Notes: generated from the letters alone by a model not told the origin. 64,000 nucleotides of DNA from Hyposmocoma kahamanoa (GCF_003589595.1 NW_020656077.1:5378448-5442447), one strand, 5' to 3'; counted from the stretch's first letter, positions 1 through 10,690 are shown. Translations and numbers: made by a program.

Positions 1-600
1 ATTTTTGGATTTGGAGAAGTGAATAGGCAGGAGGAAGGCAGTTGAACGAGGCACTGCGTCGTGTTCAACCAAGCAGCAGACTCATACTGCCACACGAGGT
101 TACAATCGGCTTGGAGACCGCGGGGACGCCCGAACCCCCCCGGAGATGGCCACCTGGTCCTCCCTTCCGGTCGCCAACCGGCAAGGTGGAGCATTCCGGG
201 ATTTTTCGTTGGGTGGCGGGGCAGCCTTTCACGGGTGGCTTTCCCGCTACTTGGGCCCCCAACTTCCCACGGTCGGCCAGCGGTGCACCGTGCTTCGGAT
301 CCCGCTAGCCTCCAGAACCGAGTGCTCAGTGTGGCAGTACAAGCAGCTACAACTCGCCGTCAGACGCAATGCAACTGTTCAGACCCGACCTCCAAATGGC
401 AACTCCCGAACACGAGTCGGAACACGGTAAAAACCATTTGGCGACTCGACTGCGTCGGGAGGGTGGTGACTAGCCACGGCCGAAGCCTACCACCAGTAGT
501 TATTGCTCTTTAGCACCACCCAGGGGTCACTTGTAGGGTCTCAAGGGTAAACCTACGGAAGCGAGCAACATCAACCCCCAAATATTGATGCAAACCACCC
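1..600. other. GC-rich block of unknown identity, possibly LINE UTR
   Basis: This block is clearly richer in G and C than the AT-rich DNA that follows from about 600. Overlapping short ORFs of up to 150 codons exist on both strands, but none has recognisable domains, and all look like by-products of high GC. The sharp compositional edge near 590-600 suggests an inserted element, for example the UTR of a LINE, cut by the window start. That is inference; I recognise no family here. Confidence 0.3.
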
Positions 601-1843
601 TATTTTTTCACTATAGTTACAATAGTTATTAATTAAATACCTTATTTTTAATTTTACAAAGAAAACATTCCAATTTACGCTACATTAAGTTTAACAAATT
701 ATTTTATTCAATGAATTTTTGTTAGGTTCAATTTATTATTAATTAACAATAAAAATTAGAATAAATTAAAACATATATATAAACTCTTTAGATTATAAGT
801 TGAGGTTTCAAGTCTGTCTTCCCCGATGTTCCTTTTACCACACCAGACCATAATGTCGATAACTCCAATAAACACTATGCCAACTAAGACTTAATCTTTT
901 TGTCATCTCTGTTTTTTCTTTATTTCTTCAAATTCGTATTTTAGTTTTTAAATTTTTTTTTACTGAATTTTTTTTCAGTAAATTCGGAGAGTATAATATT
1001 AGTAAATAAAATAAAGCGGTTTACATTAAAAACAGAAAATGACCAAAAAATGAAGTTGGCCACTACGCAAATTCATTATAGGTATTGACATGCAAAAATA
1101 ATCCTAGTAATCTTTTGGCAACTACTACAAGGGTAGTAGTTGCCAAAGTTGTCCAGAAAAACTAGTACAAAATTACGGAGTCATATACGATAGAATATAG
1201 ATGATCCTGTGCTAATGAAAAGCAAGGAGAATTGTCAGCAATAACACACTCAAAGTAATTCCAATAACCCTTATTAACGTTCGTAACCCACTGCAAATGA
1301 CACGCGTAATTATACGAATGCTCAAGGCAACACAAATTGATCGTGTCATTTTCGTGTAAACAGTAAACAATACACGAAACTAATCGCAACTTTTAGTTAG
1401 TTGTGTAAACGCGTGTGAGCCGACTTCGACTGCTTTGGGACCAACTTTGATTAACCAAGGCAATGCTATTTGTCCGAGCACGGGTGCTTGTAAGATGTAA
1501 AGAATACAAACAACCATTTGAGCTGAAATGTCATGAATTTTATTTGAAAATAATTCCACCGATTTATTAGATTAGATTATTTATTTCTCAATGTAATATT
1601 ACAGTATTAAGTAATTGCACTATGAATTTTTAATTGGAAATTGAAAATGTAAATTAATTGAGTAATTGAATGAGTCGTAACCTGCGGTCCGATAAGAAAC
1701 TAAACCGACGATCGTTGCTACGCATTTAGTATGTCGTGTTGAGGTTAGGATATCCGATACACATTGTGTCAAAATTCTGTCAAAATAGAATTTCGAAGTA
1801 GCTTCATCAACGTAAATTGAAGTAGCTTAGTGAAGTAGCTTTG
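601..1843. other. AT-rich DNA without a recognised gene
   Basis: Very AT-rich, with poly-T runs near 950-975. Apart from the hairpin at 1114-1147 I see no gene, repeat family or RNA. The 75-codon minus-strand ORF at 1162-1389 has no recognisable features. Confidence 0.5.
1114..1147. repeat. Perfect 15-bp inverted repeat with 4-nt loop
   Basis: TTTGGCAACTACTAC at 1114-1128 is followed by AAGG and then its exact reverse complement at 1133-1147. A transcript would fold into a tight hairpin. It may be the relic of a fold-back element; no wider family was recognised. Confidence 0.8.
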
Positions 1844-2076
1844 ACTGCCTCCGTGGCCGAACGGTTACCATGCCGGACTGCCACGCAGAGGTCCCAGGTT
1901 CGATTCCCGGGCCGAGAGAAATAGTTGTATGGCCTACAATTATTTCTCTCGTGAGTTTGGGTGTAATTTGTGGTTGTCTATGTGTGTGTCCATGGCACCC
2001 GCGACACAGGGTTTTCCCTAGTGCGGGGCTATGTTGAGTGTGTGCGTTATTTATTTATATTTATTATTATTTAACG
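1844..2076 (+). mobile_element. tRNA-derived SINE, family SINE-A, copy 1
   Basis: Near full-length copy. The head is tRNA-like, with an A-box-like TGGCCGAACGG and a B box GGTTCGATTCC, the internal RNA polymerase III promoter. A shared body of about 150 bp contains TGTCCATGGCACCCGCGACA, and an ATTTATT-type tail follows at 2049-2076. The same unit recurs about ten times in the window on both strands. The A/B-box spacing fits a retroposed tRNA head, so this is not a functional tRNA gene. Confidence 0.88.
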
Positions 2077-2223
2077 TCCGGTGTCAGACACCCATATAAG
2101 TCACGTTTCTTATTAAGAAAGTATTTAAACAAGGAACGGACGCAACTACGCGTATTCGATTTTACATAGTATGGTGTACATGTATATGTTTGCAGACTGC
2201 AGACTTTTTACGTAGTAAGTTCT

Positions 2224-2406
2224 GTGACGGCGGTAGAAATGCTTCGCTTCATATCCAATGTAAAAGAGACAGTCGTAATCAAGCTTCTCTTAGGGGTTGT
2301 CACATATCACGAGGCTCAGGGCTCTAGGCTTGAAATAGGTCTTAATATACATACACCTAAGGTCTCTTCCGATCAGGTCTGTAATACTTGTCATATAAAG
2401 TTATAG
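2224..2406 (+). other. Short ORF between SINE and MITE, function unknown
   Basis: A 60-codon ORF with no recognised domain. It sits between two repeats and is probably not a gene. The surrounding 2077-2417 holds nothing else recognisable. Confidence 0.1.
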
Positions 2407-2417
2407 GTATATGTATG

Positions 2418-2703
2418 CATTGACTTACAATTATATGGACGTCGGGTCCGCGCTAAAAGGTGTCCCAACTTATAGGGCGTTAAAATCGTATACAGAGCGT
2501 CATTCACGCTTTAGTCTTCGTTTGTTCGACTGACAGCAAAGCAAGCAAAATTAGACAGTACTGCGATGACATTACAATTTAAATTCAACGTTTTAGCTTT
2601 TTCATATTCCTTTACATGTCACTACGTTTAAATAGGTTGACTTGGGACATTCTTATCGTGGTTTTTGTATTAGACCCGTCGTCCATTTATTTGTAAGTCA
2701 ATG
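2418..2703 (+). mobile_element. hAT-type MITE, copy 1 (286 bp)
   Basis: Starts CATTGACTTACAA and ends TTGTAAGTCAATG. The next bases of the two ends (ATGGACG-CGGGTC) also match imperfectly, giving TIRs of about 30 bp. There is no coding capacity. It is the same length as the 15445 copy. GGTATATG occurs directly after the right end and four bases before the left end, a plausible eroded 8-bp target duplication. Clean 8-bp duplications on other copies place the family in hAT or a similar superfamily. Confidence 0.85.
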
Positions 2704-2997
2704 GGTATATGCGAAAGTAATAGAAATAATAGAACTGTATTATGTTACGAAAATAATGTATCTTTAACGACGCATGCGCGACGCCTAACCTCGAAAATAG
2801 TTCACGCACAAAATCCGAGAACGCATGAATGCGCGCGGCGGCGAGAATAGCCGATCTCTTGCCTCTAGCTACCAATGATATGCTTTCTTCATGAAGCAAT
2901 GAGTGAAACAAAAGTATACTTATTAGGTGTTTTGCTGACACCCAAACAGGTATCCCCAAAAAGTCTTGGTTTTTTATCCATAAAGGATTTACTATAA

Positions 2998-3207
2998 GTG
3001 CAACGTCTATATATATACGTCTACGGTATGCCGACTTCCAGAGTCCGGGATAATTCGATTTGTGAAAGTGGCCTGTATGAAGGCACCCTAGATCATATAT
3101 TTTTCAGCTGCCCTAACAGAATATGTTCTATTTATGATAGTCTTCCCACCTTCTATTCCTCGTCCCGTAAATTTCCAGTTTCTGTTGTTTTTACAAATCC
3201 CCCTTAA
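2998..3207 (+). pseudogene. Possible LINE ORF2 C-terminal remnant
   Basis: A 69-codon ORF whose middle reads GLYEGTLDHIFFSCPN. That resembles the Cys/His-containing 'gtl-HIff-CP' stretch near the C terminus of Jockey/R1/I-type LINE proteins. No RT motifs remain, and the flanks are AT-rich with no clear element ends. The match rests on one short motif, so this is tentative. Confidence 0.3.
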
Positions 3208-3469
3208 AATGAATAACTGATTTTATTAGTATTAACATACTTAAATTATAAAACTTATTTATCTAAATATCTCTAACGGTTTTTGTATTGTCCCAGAAGC
3301 CGGAATAGAACTAAAGAGCAGTGTTAAGTAGTTAAACATAAAAAAAAGCATAACTCCCATGACAGACTAGACATTGTAAAATTATTCAAAAGCCAGAAAA
3401 TTAAAAATGAAATACAATAGATTAGAAATAATTATTTCTTATATATACAAAGAAAAATTTGTAGAAAAA

Positions 3470-3560
3470 ACCGTATTTATTAACTATAACAAACTAGTGG
3501 AGTGAAATACGCAAAAAATATATGATTATCATGGTGGTTAAACATCGTAAAATTCAATAA
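3470..3560 (+). repeat. SINE-C 3'-tail fragment
   Basis: Carries the block ATAACAAACTAGTGGAGT followed by AT-rich sequence and AATTCAATAAAAATCTAT. These also occur at 11765, 28690, 33370 and 46835, downstream of the SINE-C tRNA-like head. The head itself is missing here. Confidence 0.5.
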
Positions 3561-3570
3561 AAATCTATAC

Positions 3571-3797
3571 AATAAATAAATAATAATAATAATAACGCAC
3601 ACACTCAACATAGCCCCGCACTAGGGAAACCCTGTGTCGCGGGTGCCATGGACACACACATAGACAACCACAAATTACACCCAAACTCACGAGAGAAATA
3701 AATGTAGGTCATACAAATATTTCTCCCGGCCCGGGAATTCAACCTGGGACCTCTGCGTGGCAGTCCGGCATGGTAACCGTTCGGCCACAGAGGCAGT
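3571..3797 (-). mobile_element. tRNA-derived SINE-A, copy 2
   Basis: Reverse-strand copy. The (TAA)n tail is at 3571-3595, the CCATGG-centred body follows, and the tRNA-like head ends at GAGGCAGT near 3797. The B box reads GGTTGAATTCC, one or two bases away from that of copy 1. Confidence 0.85.
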
Positions 3798-5480
3798 TAA
3801 TTTTATTCAAAAGTAATAATTTAACAGCGTTTACATTTATTACAATTACTTAATAATATAAATAAGGGATATTATTTGATCCTCAAAGAAATAATTGATC
3901 TATCTAAATTAATCTGAGGATAATTTCTAAATTAATTCCATTCAAGGTAACATTATTATTATATTTAAACATACTAAATTAATATTTGGCGTTCAAAAAT
4001 GATATTTGATCGTCTTTTTTTATTATTTGTCTTTTCTTTTAACGATTGACGACTTTTATAACCAGTATATCTTTTGATATTGGTGTCCTAGGTTAGGTTA
4101 GGTTAGTATAATAAATAGCAGCACGAGTCGAGCGAGCGTGGTGCGACAGCGGCCGGCAAATGCGAGTAGGCAATTTTCTTGCGATTCCGAACATGTTTTC
4201 AGATCAAATTAATTATAATTAATATCATATTAGTACATGAATATAATTAACATTAGGTTAGTTTAAAGAATTAGTATCTAAATTTTATGTTTAATGCTTA
4301 TTTGTCTTAGTTCTGAGGCCCAACACAAAACTATAAATTTTTGCGTAGTTCAGAACAAATTAAAATATATTTTAATTTATTTTACGTCTCAGAGAAAGAG
4401 GATCAATCATTAAAAAATATGACCGTTTAGATATTTTGCCTGCTGATTTTGCAAATTTAAAAAGATCATTTAAATACACACCTCTAAATAATAAAATTGC
4501 TAAAACTTAAAATAGATCAACTGTTGGTGCTTCACATGGCATCTGTGATATTGTGTGTGAAAATGACGTTAAAGTATGTACGCAGGACTCGCTTTATATG
4601 CTGAAAATCTCCGGCTAGACGATAAAGTTGGTTACTTATATTAATTGTGGTAACCAACATTAATATTAATTGTGGTAAAAGTGGTTAATAATATTACGCA
4701 ATCCGAAGATTTTTTTTATTTGTCCAAAATTATTTGTCATCCGTTTTTTCTTTGTCAAACATTTCATCTTTAATATTCAATATGAACAACGCAAAAAAAC
4801 TATACACGATATCTGCATAACAAACGAATTTTTCAAATATTGACGGCAATACAACAAATACCTTTCATGTACTACGGATTTGATGAACTACAGGCTATTC
4901 ACAGTACGCATCAGAGAACAGACATCGACGAAACGTTCAATGGAATGATTTTGATCCAACCTGTGTCTGGCTGCTGAATACCGGGTGTGTAGTCGGTTAA
5001 CAATTATTCCGCATTCCTAAAATGTACAATATTATAAAGTTTTATATGTATTACGTACTAACTGGTGCCCGTGACTTTATCTGCGTAGAATAAGTACTCC
5101 GACAAGCCTATTGAACTATACTAATATTCACAGTTTTATTGGTTTTCCATACAAAGTTTGAAAACAATATAAAATATCAAATATGACGCTACTCAAACGC
5201 TATTGCCTCCTGATTGGTTAAAATATACGGTACTTGGCCAATTACGGACACTTCTATCTTTTTGGCTTTTTTTTTGTTCAGTAGCATTTTCAGTTTGTTG
5301 TCGTGTTATTGTTAACTACAATCTTGATATATGGGTTGTGTTTCATAATTTAGTTTTAGTCGTAGTAAAAGTATTGTATGCAATCATTACATAATTAGGT
5401 CTTATGAAATCCAACGATTGCATAAAATACGATTAAACTAAAAAAAAATTACTCCATTATATTAAAAATGATTAAACATT
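3798..5480. other. AT-rich DNA, no gene; short TTAGG run
   Basis: No gene recognised. TAGG(TTAGG)2TTAG at 4089-4106 matches the insect telomere unit but is only 18 bp. A conceptual segment at about 4385-4510 (RLRERGSIIKKYDRLDILP..., ending at a stop) reads like decayed coding DNA of unknown origin. The 63-codon ORF at 5203-5394 is hydrophobic by composition only. Confidence 0.4.
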
Positions 5481-5516
5481 AATAGCAGTAGAGCTCCTTG
5501 TGAAAGAATTCGTCCA
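5481..5516 (+). repeat. Repeat B, 5'-end fragment
   Basis: Matches the first 36 bases of the repeat B consensus (GCAGTAGAGCTCCTTGTGAA, then GTCC). An AAATG-rich microsatellite follows at 5517-5550. Confidence 0.5.
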
Positions 5517-5842
5517 TGAAATGAAATGAAAATGAAATGAAATTTATTTGCTTAAAACATGGTGTGAAAGATGGAACAATTATTACAGAACACATGTCTT
5601 ACCTGACTAGGCATGCAAAATGCTGCTTAAATTTAGTTTAATTATAGCATTGTCATCAGACGTGTACAAGGAATAATAATAATAATAAACAATTAATTTG
5701 TATTCAAATTCATTTATTCCAAAATTTACAAAATGCATTTAAGAACAATAATAAAATGTATAACCTAAAGATCAGCACAAGGCTTCGTCAATAGGTAATC
5801 TAATACAAAAAAAAAGTGAGATTCACGTGAAATATACTTAAT

Positions 5843-6511
5843 TTAAAAAGAAATCCCGCCCTGTAACGTGCCCGGGGCAAAAGTTCCCATTATACTGGCA
5901 GCATTGCCTCGCTGGACAGCAATGGACACCTGCTGAACCAACCATGACCCAGAGCGGTGATCGCAGCCCCTGTCTCTGAGTCGGCGACCCAACTCTTTAA
6001 ATAGGTCCCGAGCTTCCGAACCCCAAGGCCCCGCCGTCTCGACCGCGACCGGTACAAAGTCGTACACAGGCTCCAAGGCAGAATATTTCGCGTGTTTTAG
6101 TTTCGCGGCACTTTCCGCCGCGGAACCCGCCATCTGCGAAGTTTGTCTTATGTGGGACGCAGCAAAAGTACTTACGCATGTAGCGTCCCACAAAAGACAA
6201 CGACCTTTCCGCCAAGGAACCAATGTCAAACCGTCCGGCCTTTTACCGTCTATTCGACTCAGGCCCGGGGGCTCGAGCACGCAAGGGACATTAGCCGACA
6301 CCATCGCCCGTCGCACAATGTCATTAATGGCATGGTGTCTGGGAAAACGACCCGCACACCTTTGGCAGCTCAAACCGTGGTGTCCGTCCTCCCTCACCAT
6401 AGCCCCACACACACAGCGGTGTGGTTCACAAATCTTGCTTCCCAATCTCAGTGCTACTGCTATCCTTAAAGATGTGTTGTCGAGCAGAGTACCCAACTGG
6501 GGAGATGGCAA
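5843..6511 (-). pseudogene. LINE C-terminal fragment with restriction-like endonuclease motifs
   Basis: A 222-codon ORF on a GC-rich island. In order it has a Cys/His knuckle (CVCG, HHGLSC), a basic segment RHHAINDIVRR, then GKRPDG followed 13 residues later by WDAT. The CCHC plus RPD-x(n)-D arrangement is the signature of the restriction-like endonuclease of R2/R4/NeSL-type LINEs, which nicks the target for reverse transcription. No reverse transcriptase domain precedes it, so the copy is 5'-truncated. The start codon at 6511 is arbitrary. The frame has no stops over its full length, which suggests a fairly young insertion. Clade assignment is inference from these motifs; a related unnamed LINE group is possible. 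Confidence 0.6.
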
Positions 6512-6523
6512 AGCATGTAATGC

Positions 6524-6567
6524 ATTCTCTTGTTATTAATTAATTAATTAATTAATAACAAGAGAAT
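6524..6567. repeat. 44-bp perfect palindrome with TTAA core
   Basis: ATTCTCTTGTTATTAAT is followed by TAAT repeats and its exact reverse complement, ending at 6567. It lies exactly where the RLE-type LINE fragment meets the 3' tail of the next LINE (both minus strand), so it may mark the junction between the two insertions. Confidence 0.75.
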
Positions 6568-6779
6568 AATAAACTATCAATGTCAAATTATTAAATATCA
6601 TACATCATGATTACATTATACATAAATATACCTTATAATTTCATGTCGACATTCAATAAGAAACAAAAAATAATCAGTCAATAAAAACAACAAAATAATA
6701 ACCTTCTATGTCAAACTATAAAATATTTATACATCATTATTACATTGTACATGTATATACATTTAGAACTAATTTCATG
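6557..6779 (-). repeat. LINE 3' UTR with a two-unit tandem duplication
   Basis: On the minus strand, downstream of the Jockey-like ORF stop at 6780, two related units of roughly 110 bp follow each other. Each starts with ACATGAAATTA and runs through AATGATGTAT or ATCATGATGTAT to TTTGACAT and TTATTATT. This looks like an internal tandem duplication in the 3' UTR, ending in a (TTAA)n tail. Confidence 0.5.
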
Positions 6780-7545
6780 TCAACATTTATCTAAAAAATC
6801 AGTCACTTTGTAATAATTTTTGTCTCTAAGCCATTCACTAAGTCTGTTTCTGAACAAATTATTTGGTAACGTTTGAATGTCTTTTGGTAGAGCATTATAA
6901 ATTCGGACACACATACCGTTGCATTGATTTTTGTAACAACACAATCTAGGTTTATTATTATACACCAGTCTATTTGGGTCCCTTACGCTTCTACTATGTA
7001 CATCTGTAATTTTTTTAAAAAGGTTTAGATTTTGCTTAACAAACCATGCCACTTCAAAAATGTACATACACGGTAACGGCAAAATTCCCAATTCTTTAAA
7101 CAAAGGTGCACAAGATTCCCATGGGGAAACACCGGTCATTGCTCGAACACACTTTTTTTGAGCTGTGAACAATTTTTTACACTCAGTTGAGTTACCCCAA
7201 ACCAAGAGTCCATATCTAAGCAGAGACGCAACGTATCCATGATAAGCAGTCAAAACTGTAGATATTGATGATATATTTCGCAACCTCCTTAAGACGTACA
7301 CGTATCGATGTAATTTATCTACCAGTGACTCGACCTGTTGTGACCATTTGCAACTACTGTCTATTTCCACGCCTAAGAATGTTGTAGAGTCTGCCTCCTG
7401 AATATTGACATCCTTGTAATTTATGTTAAGGTTCATTTTTGTTCGTCGATTTGTACCAAATTGAATGAATTTAGTTTTAGTCAAGTTAACAGTCAAATTA
7501 TTAAGTTTAAGCCAATTTATTATTACATGTATTGAATTGTTTATG
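6780..7545 (-). pseudogene. Jockey-like LINE, RT C-terminal half, 5'-truncated
   Basis: Open frame with LTKTKFIQF (end of the RT palm), then FLGVEIDSSCKW, KLHRYVYVLRRLR and YGLLVWGN, the usual order after the RT catalytic box in Jockey-group LINEs. The remaining 120 residues are the C-terminal region ending KVTDFLDKC. The reading continues upstream of the first ATG at 7496 to about 7545 (NNSIHVIINWLKLNNL), so that ATG is not a real start. The FADD box is absent: the copy is cut before it. It shares its plan with the LINE at 17525-18550 but is clearly a different family. Confidence 0.75.
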
Positions 7546-7583
7546 TCTAATGTTTATGTCATGGATATATATATATCTATTTG

Positions 7584-7792
7584 TGCCGCCAAGCAGTGCT
7601 GTCGGCATTACTGTGTTCCTGTTTTGAAGGGTAGGGGTGCTAGTGAAATTACAGGCACATAGGACTTGTCAATTCACTTCAGATCTTTGCGATTTAAAGC
7701 TCTGAGGGGCATTGCGACTGTTATGGACAGGCGTGTAGCTTACCATCAGACACACGACTTGTTCGTCCCGTCACTTGATATTATAAAAAAAA
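7584..7792 (+). mobile_element. Repeat B, 5'-truncated copy
   Basis: Covers the 3' two thirds of repeat B, from GCCGCCAAGCAGT to TCCCGTCACTTGATATTATA plus an A run. 5' truncation with an A-rich 3' end fits target-primed reverse transcription. The family is either a SINE or a LINE 3' end; I cannot decide. Confidence 0.75.
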
Positions 7793-7799
7793 TGTATGC

Positions 7800-8369
7800 C
7801 CGGTTTTTAGTTTTTGTAAGTCCGTGATTAAACAGTATTGATTTGTAATTTGCAATTCGTACTACCAATTTGGATTTCCGCATCAATTTAAGGGTAATAA
7901 TTTTTACAAATACTTTATTTAATTGACTCCCCAATGTTACAACATTGGGAGCAACTCCACACCACGACATAATTTTCATTTTTGAATATGTCACTAACAC
8001 TATGGACAAAATTCTGTATCTTTATTAATCCATATTTAAGTATCAACAATTTTTTTAATGGTAAAGTAAAACTTCAAACTGATCAATAGCTAGCACACAC
8101 TAACAATGATATATTATTAAAAATATAGATAATAGGTTTGGACAAGGATTATCACGTTGTAATTGTATAAATAGACCATAAATGTATATAGATCGACTAA
8201 TAACTAATAACTGTCTGCAAAACATTGTTGTCGTTTGAATTAAATCGCATTTTATTTTTTGCTTTTTGTTTAACATCTTCCGTTAGTGTGTTTTTATTTA
8301 ACTCCCTTTTCACTAAATTTTTGATGATATAAACCGCATTATTGTTTTGTTAATCGTACTTGCTTTGCT
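7800..8369. other. AT-rich DNA without a recognised gene
   Basis: Nothing recognisable. The 87-codon minus-strand ORF at 7746-8009 overlaps the end of repeat B and is not credible. Confidence 0.4.
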
Positions 8370-8396
8370 TCCCACGGGGCAGGCGTAGCCCCTAGT
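8370..8396 (+). mobile_element. Helitron-type 3' end
   Basis: GGGGC-AGGCGTA-GCCCC forms a short hairpin and is followed at once by CTAG and then T. This is the subterminal hairpin plus CTRR-T layout of Helitron 3' termini, and lepidopteran non-autonomous Helitrons often end in this style. The 5' end was not found. Confidence 0.5.
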
Positions 8397-8423
8397 ATGG
8401 GGATCAAATATCGTTCAAATAAC

Positions 8424-8825
8424 GACTGTGAACTGGGAATCGGTACTATCTCAATTTTGACAACTTTACAGAATGAAGAAAAACATTGTTTGCGTCATTT
8501 ATATAGCATCTGATTTATTAAAAAAATACGTAGTTTTCAAATATTTTTTTTACACATACACTATTTATTTTTATTTAATAAACCAGCCCCCGTAGCATGG
8601 CTACGCATGATAGTCGCGACGCGCGCGATAAAATTGAAATTGGCTATCTAAATTAGATCTGATTGAGACAGCCAATAGCGCGCGCTTACTTCAATTTTAT
8701 CGCGCGCTACGGGGGCAGATGCTATATGTATAAATGACGCAAATAATTTTTTTCTTCATCATTCAATCATTATTATTACGTAAAGTTGTCAAAATTGGGA
8801 TAGTACCGGTTGCCAGTTCACAGTC
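8424..8825. mobile_element. Fold-back (nested inverted repeat) element, about 400 bp
   Basis: The outer arms pair 8424-8469 (GACTGTGAACTGGGAATCGG...) with 8779-8825. A second pair (GCGTCATTTATATAGCATCTG region, 8474-8512) matches 8716-8757. An inner pair, GCCCCCGTAGC plus CGCGATAAAATTGAA, matches 8690-8716. Nearly the whole unit can fold on itself. It has no coding capacity, so it is non-autonomous. Confidence 0.7.
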
Positions 8826-9383
8826 GATATGTAATTGTTAATTGTAAGTTACGGTAAATACATTTTTATTATTATTTAGTAAAAGTCTAGGTTTACGAAA
8901 ATTGAAAACAAACCTCCAATCGACAAACACCACTGTTCTGCAAGACACCCGTGCCCGGCAGTGAGATGTCTGTTGACATAGTACAAGAATATTTACATAT
9001 AATAAATATACCTTTAAATGACAGCTAACAAGGTCCATAGTCACGTAGAACTTTTATTTCTCTAAACTCGGATTTTGTTTACATCAGCCACTCGCTAGAT
9101 GACGCCACTAGTACCCTGAAACGCGATCTCGGTTTGCTACGTGCCATTCCCTATAGCCCCTTCCCTATTCCCTATAGGAATTTGTTCGGCATGAGGTAGA
9201 CTATTTATTTCAGTCTTAAAAATTTTTGTAGGGTCTATCGTAGTAGGTACTACGTACATACTACATATATCTATGACATACACTTACGATTTACTTTTTG
9301 TGTTTGTCGTGGTCGTGGTATTTAAGTAACGTTATTTAATGTGATAGAGTACTCGCCGTTACGAATACGACCTCAAACTGTTT

Positions 9384-9583
9384 TAACTGTGGCTGAACGG
9401 TTACCATGCTGGTCTGTCACGCAGAGGTCCCGGGTTCGATTCCCGGGCCGAGAGAAATATTTGTATGACCTACATGTATTTCTCTCGTGATTTTGGGTGT
9501 AATTTCTGGTTGTCTATGTGTATGTCCATGACACAGGGTTTCCCTAGTGTGGGCTATGAGTGTGTGCCTTATTTATTTATAAT
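9384..9583 (+). mobile_element. tRNA-derived SINE-A, copy 3
   Basis: The B box GGTTCGATTCC is intact and the body matches. A few bases are missing at the start, and the CACCCGCG segment of the body is deleted. An ATTTATTTAT tail follows. Confidence 0.82.
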
Positions 9584-9589
9584 TAACCA

Positions 9590-10150
9590 CTAACCTAGTC
9601 GTGACGTTGTATTTGTAAGTTTACTAACACCATTGCACCTTAAAAATATGTGTTGTCTCAATAAATAATTAAATTATCTAATCTGAGCCAGAAGGCCCCG
9701 CTCACACGAGCTTTGCGAAATCCTAAATGATGTTGCAGACAGAACGGACTTATTTTCATGTACTCTGTGTCAATACACAATGATAACACTAAATGTTATT
9801 TGCTATGTACATGTTTCACAATAATATTAGCGAGTAGTTAATTTCTTTTTTTTTATTATGGATTTAATATTAGAATCTATGTATGTACATATGAATTTGT
9901 ACACTATCACATTGGTTATGACTGTAATGGTAGATATAAAGTTTTAAATAAATAAATTATTATTATTATTAAATACTAGAAACTAAAACTATAGTTCTTT
10001 TTTTCTTTTCTTTAGTGATACAGAAAACAAATCAGAGATAAATTTACTGCTTTGCGATGGTTATTACGTGTTAAGAACAACGTATATTTTAGCGAAATTA
10101 TTAATATAAATATAAAAATTAATATTAAGTGAATTATTTACCGTCGTTAT
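9590..10150. other. AT-rich DNA without a recognised gene
   Basis: AT-rich sequence with a (TTA)n run at about 9957-9975. No gene or known repeat seen. Confidence 0.4.
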
Positions 10151-10151
10151 A

Positions 10152-10377
10152 TAAATAATAATGATAATAATAACGCTCACAATCAACATAGCCCCGCACT
10201 AGGGAAACCCTGTATCGCAGGTGCCATGGACACACACATAGTAAACCACAAATGACACCCAAACTCACGAGAGAAATAAATGTAGGAAAGTACAAATATT
10301 TCTCCCGGCCCGGGAATCGAACCTGGTACCTCTGCGTGGCAGTCCGGCATGGTAACAGTTCGGCCACAGAGGCAGTT
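10152..10377 (-). mobile_element. tRNA-derived SINE-A, copy 4
   Basis: Reverse copy with (TAA)n tail at the left and the tRNA-like head at the right, ending GAGGCAGT. The B box reads GGTTCGATTCC. ORFs on either strand here are by-products of the SINE. Confidence 0.85.
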
Positions 10378-10542
10378 ACAAATAAATTAAAAAATCGGAA
10401 GAAAACACTAGCCCGATCAAACTCTTCACAAACGCCATTGAGAGTTTATAGTACTTACTAAACAGGGCTTCGTGTCTTATATAAAAAGAGCTAAGATAAA
10501 AATAGGAATGCAGAAAGAAAATCAGAAGTTATATTAAATTGT

Positions 10543-10690
10543 AGTAGCAGTAGAGCTCCATGTGAAAATGTTCCTCCAGGGAAGTACAGCAACTATACCT
10601 AATTCTGTCCCGAATCAGTAAATTGAGCATTACTGCGTTCCGGCTTTGAAGGGTAGGATTGCTGGTGAGATTACAACCACATGGGATTTT
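10543..10690 (+). mobile_element. Repeat B, 5' half
   Basis: Starts at the family 5' end (AGTAGCAGTAGAGCTCC) and runs to ACATGGGAT, where it stops mid-unit before a T-run. It is the reverse of the usual 5' truncation, so a later deletion or insertion removed the 3' half. Confidence 0.65.

Noticed and set aside
1860..1920. Possible tRNA gene (A box and B box)
   Set aside because: Same unit recurs about ten times with a common non-tRNA body and TTA tail; it is a SINE head, not a tRNA gene.
4089..4106. Interstitial telomere repeat (TTAGG)n
   Set aside because: Only about 18 bp; too short to argue for a telomere fusion or a telomeric insertion.
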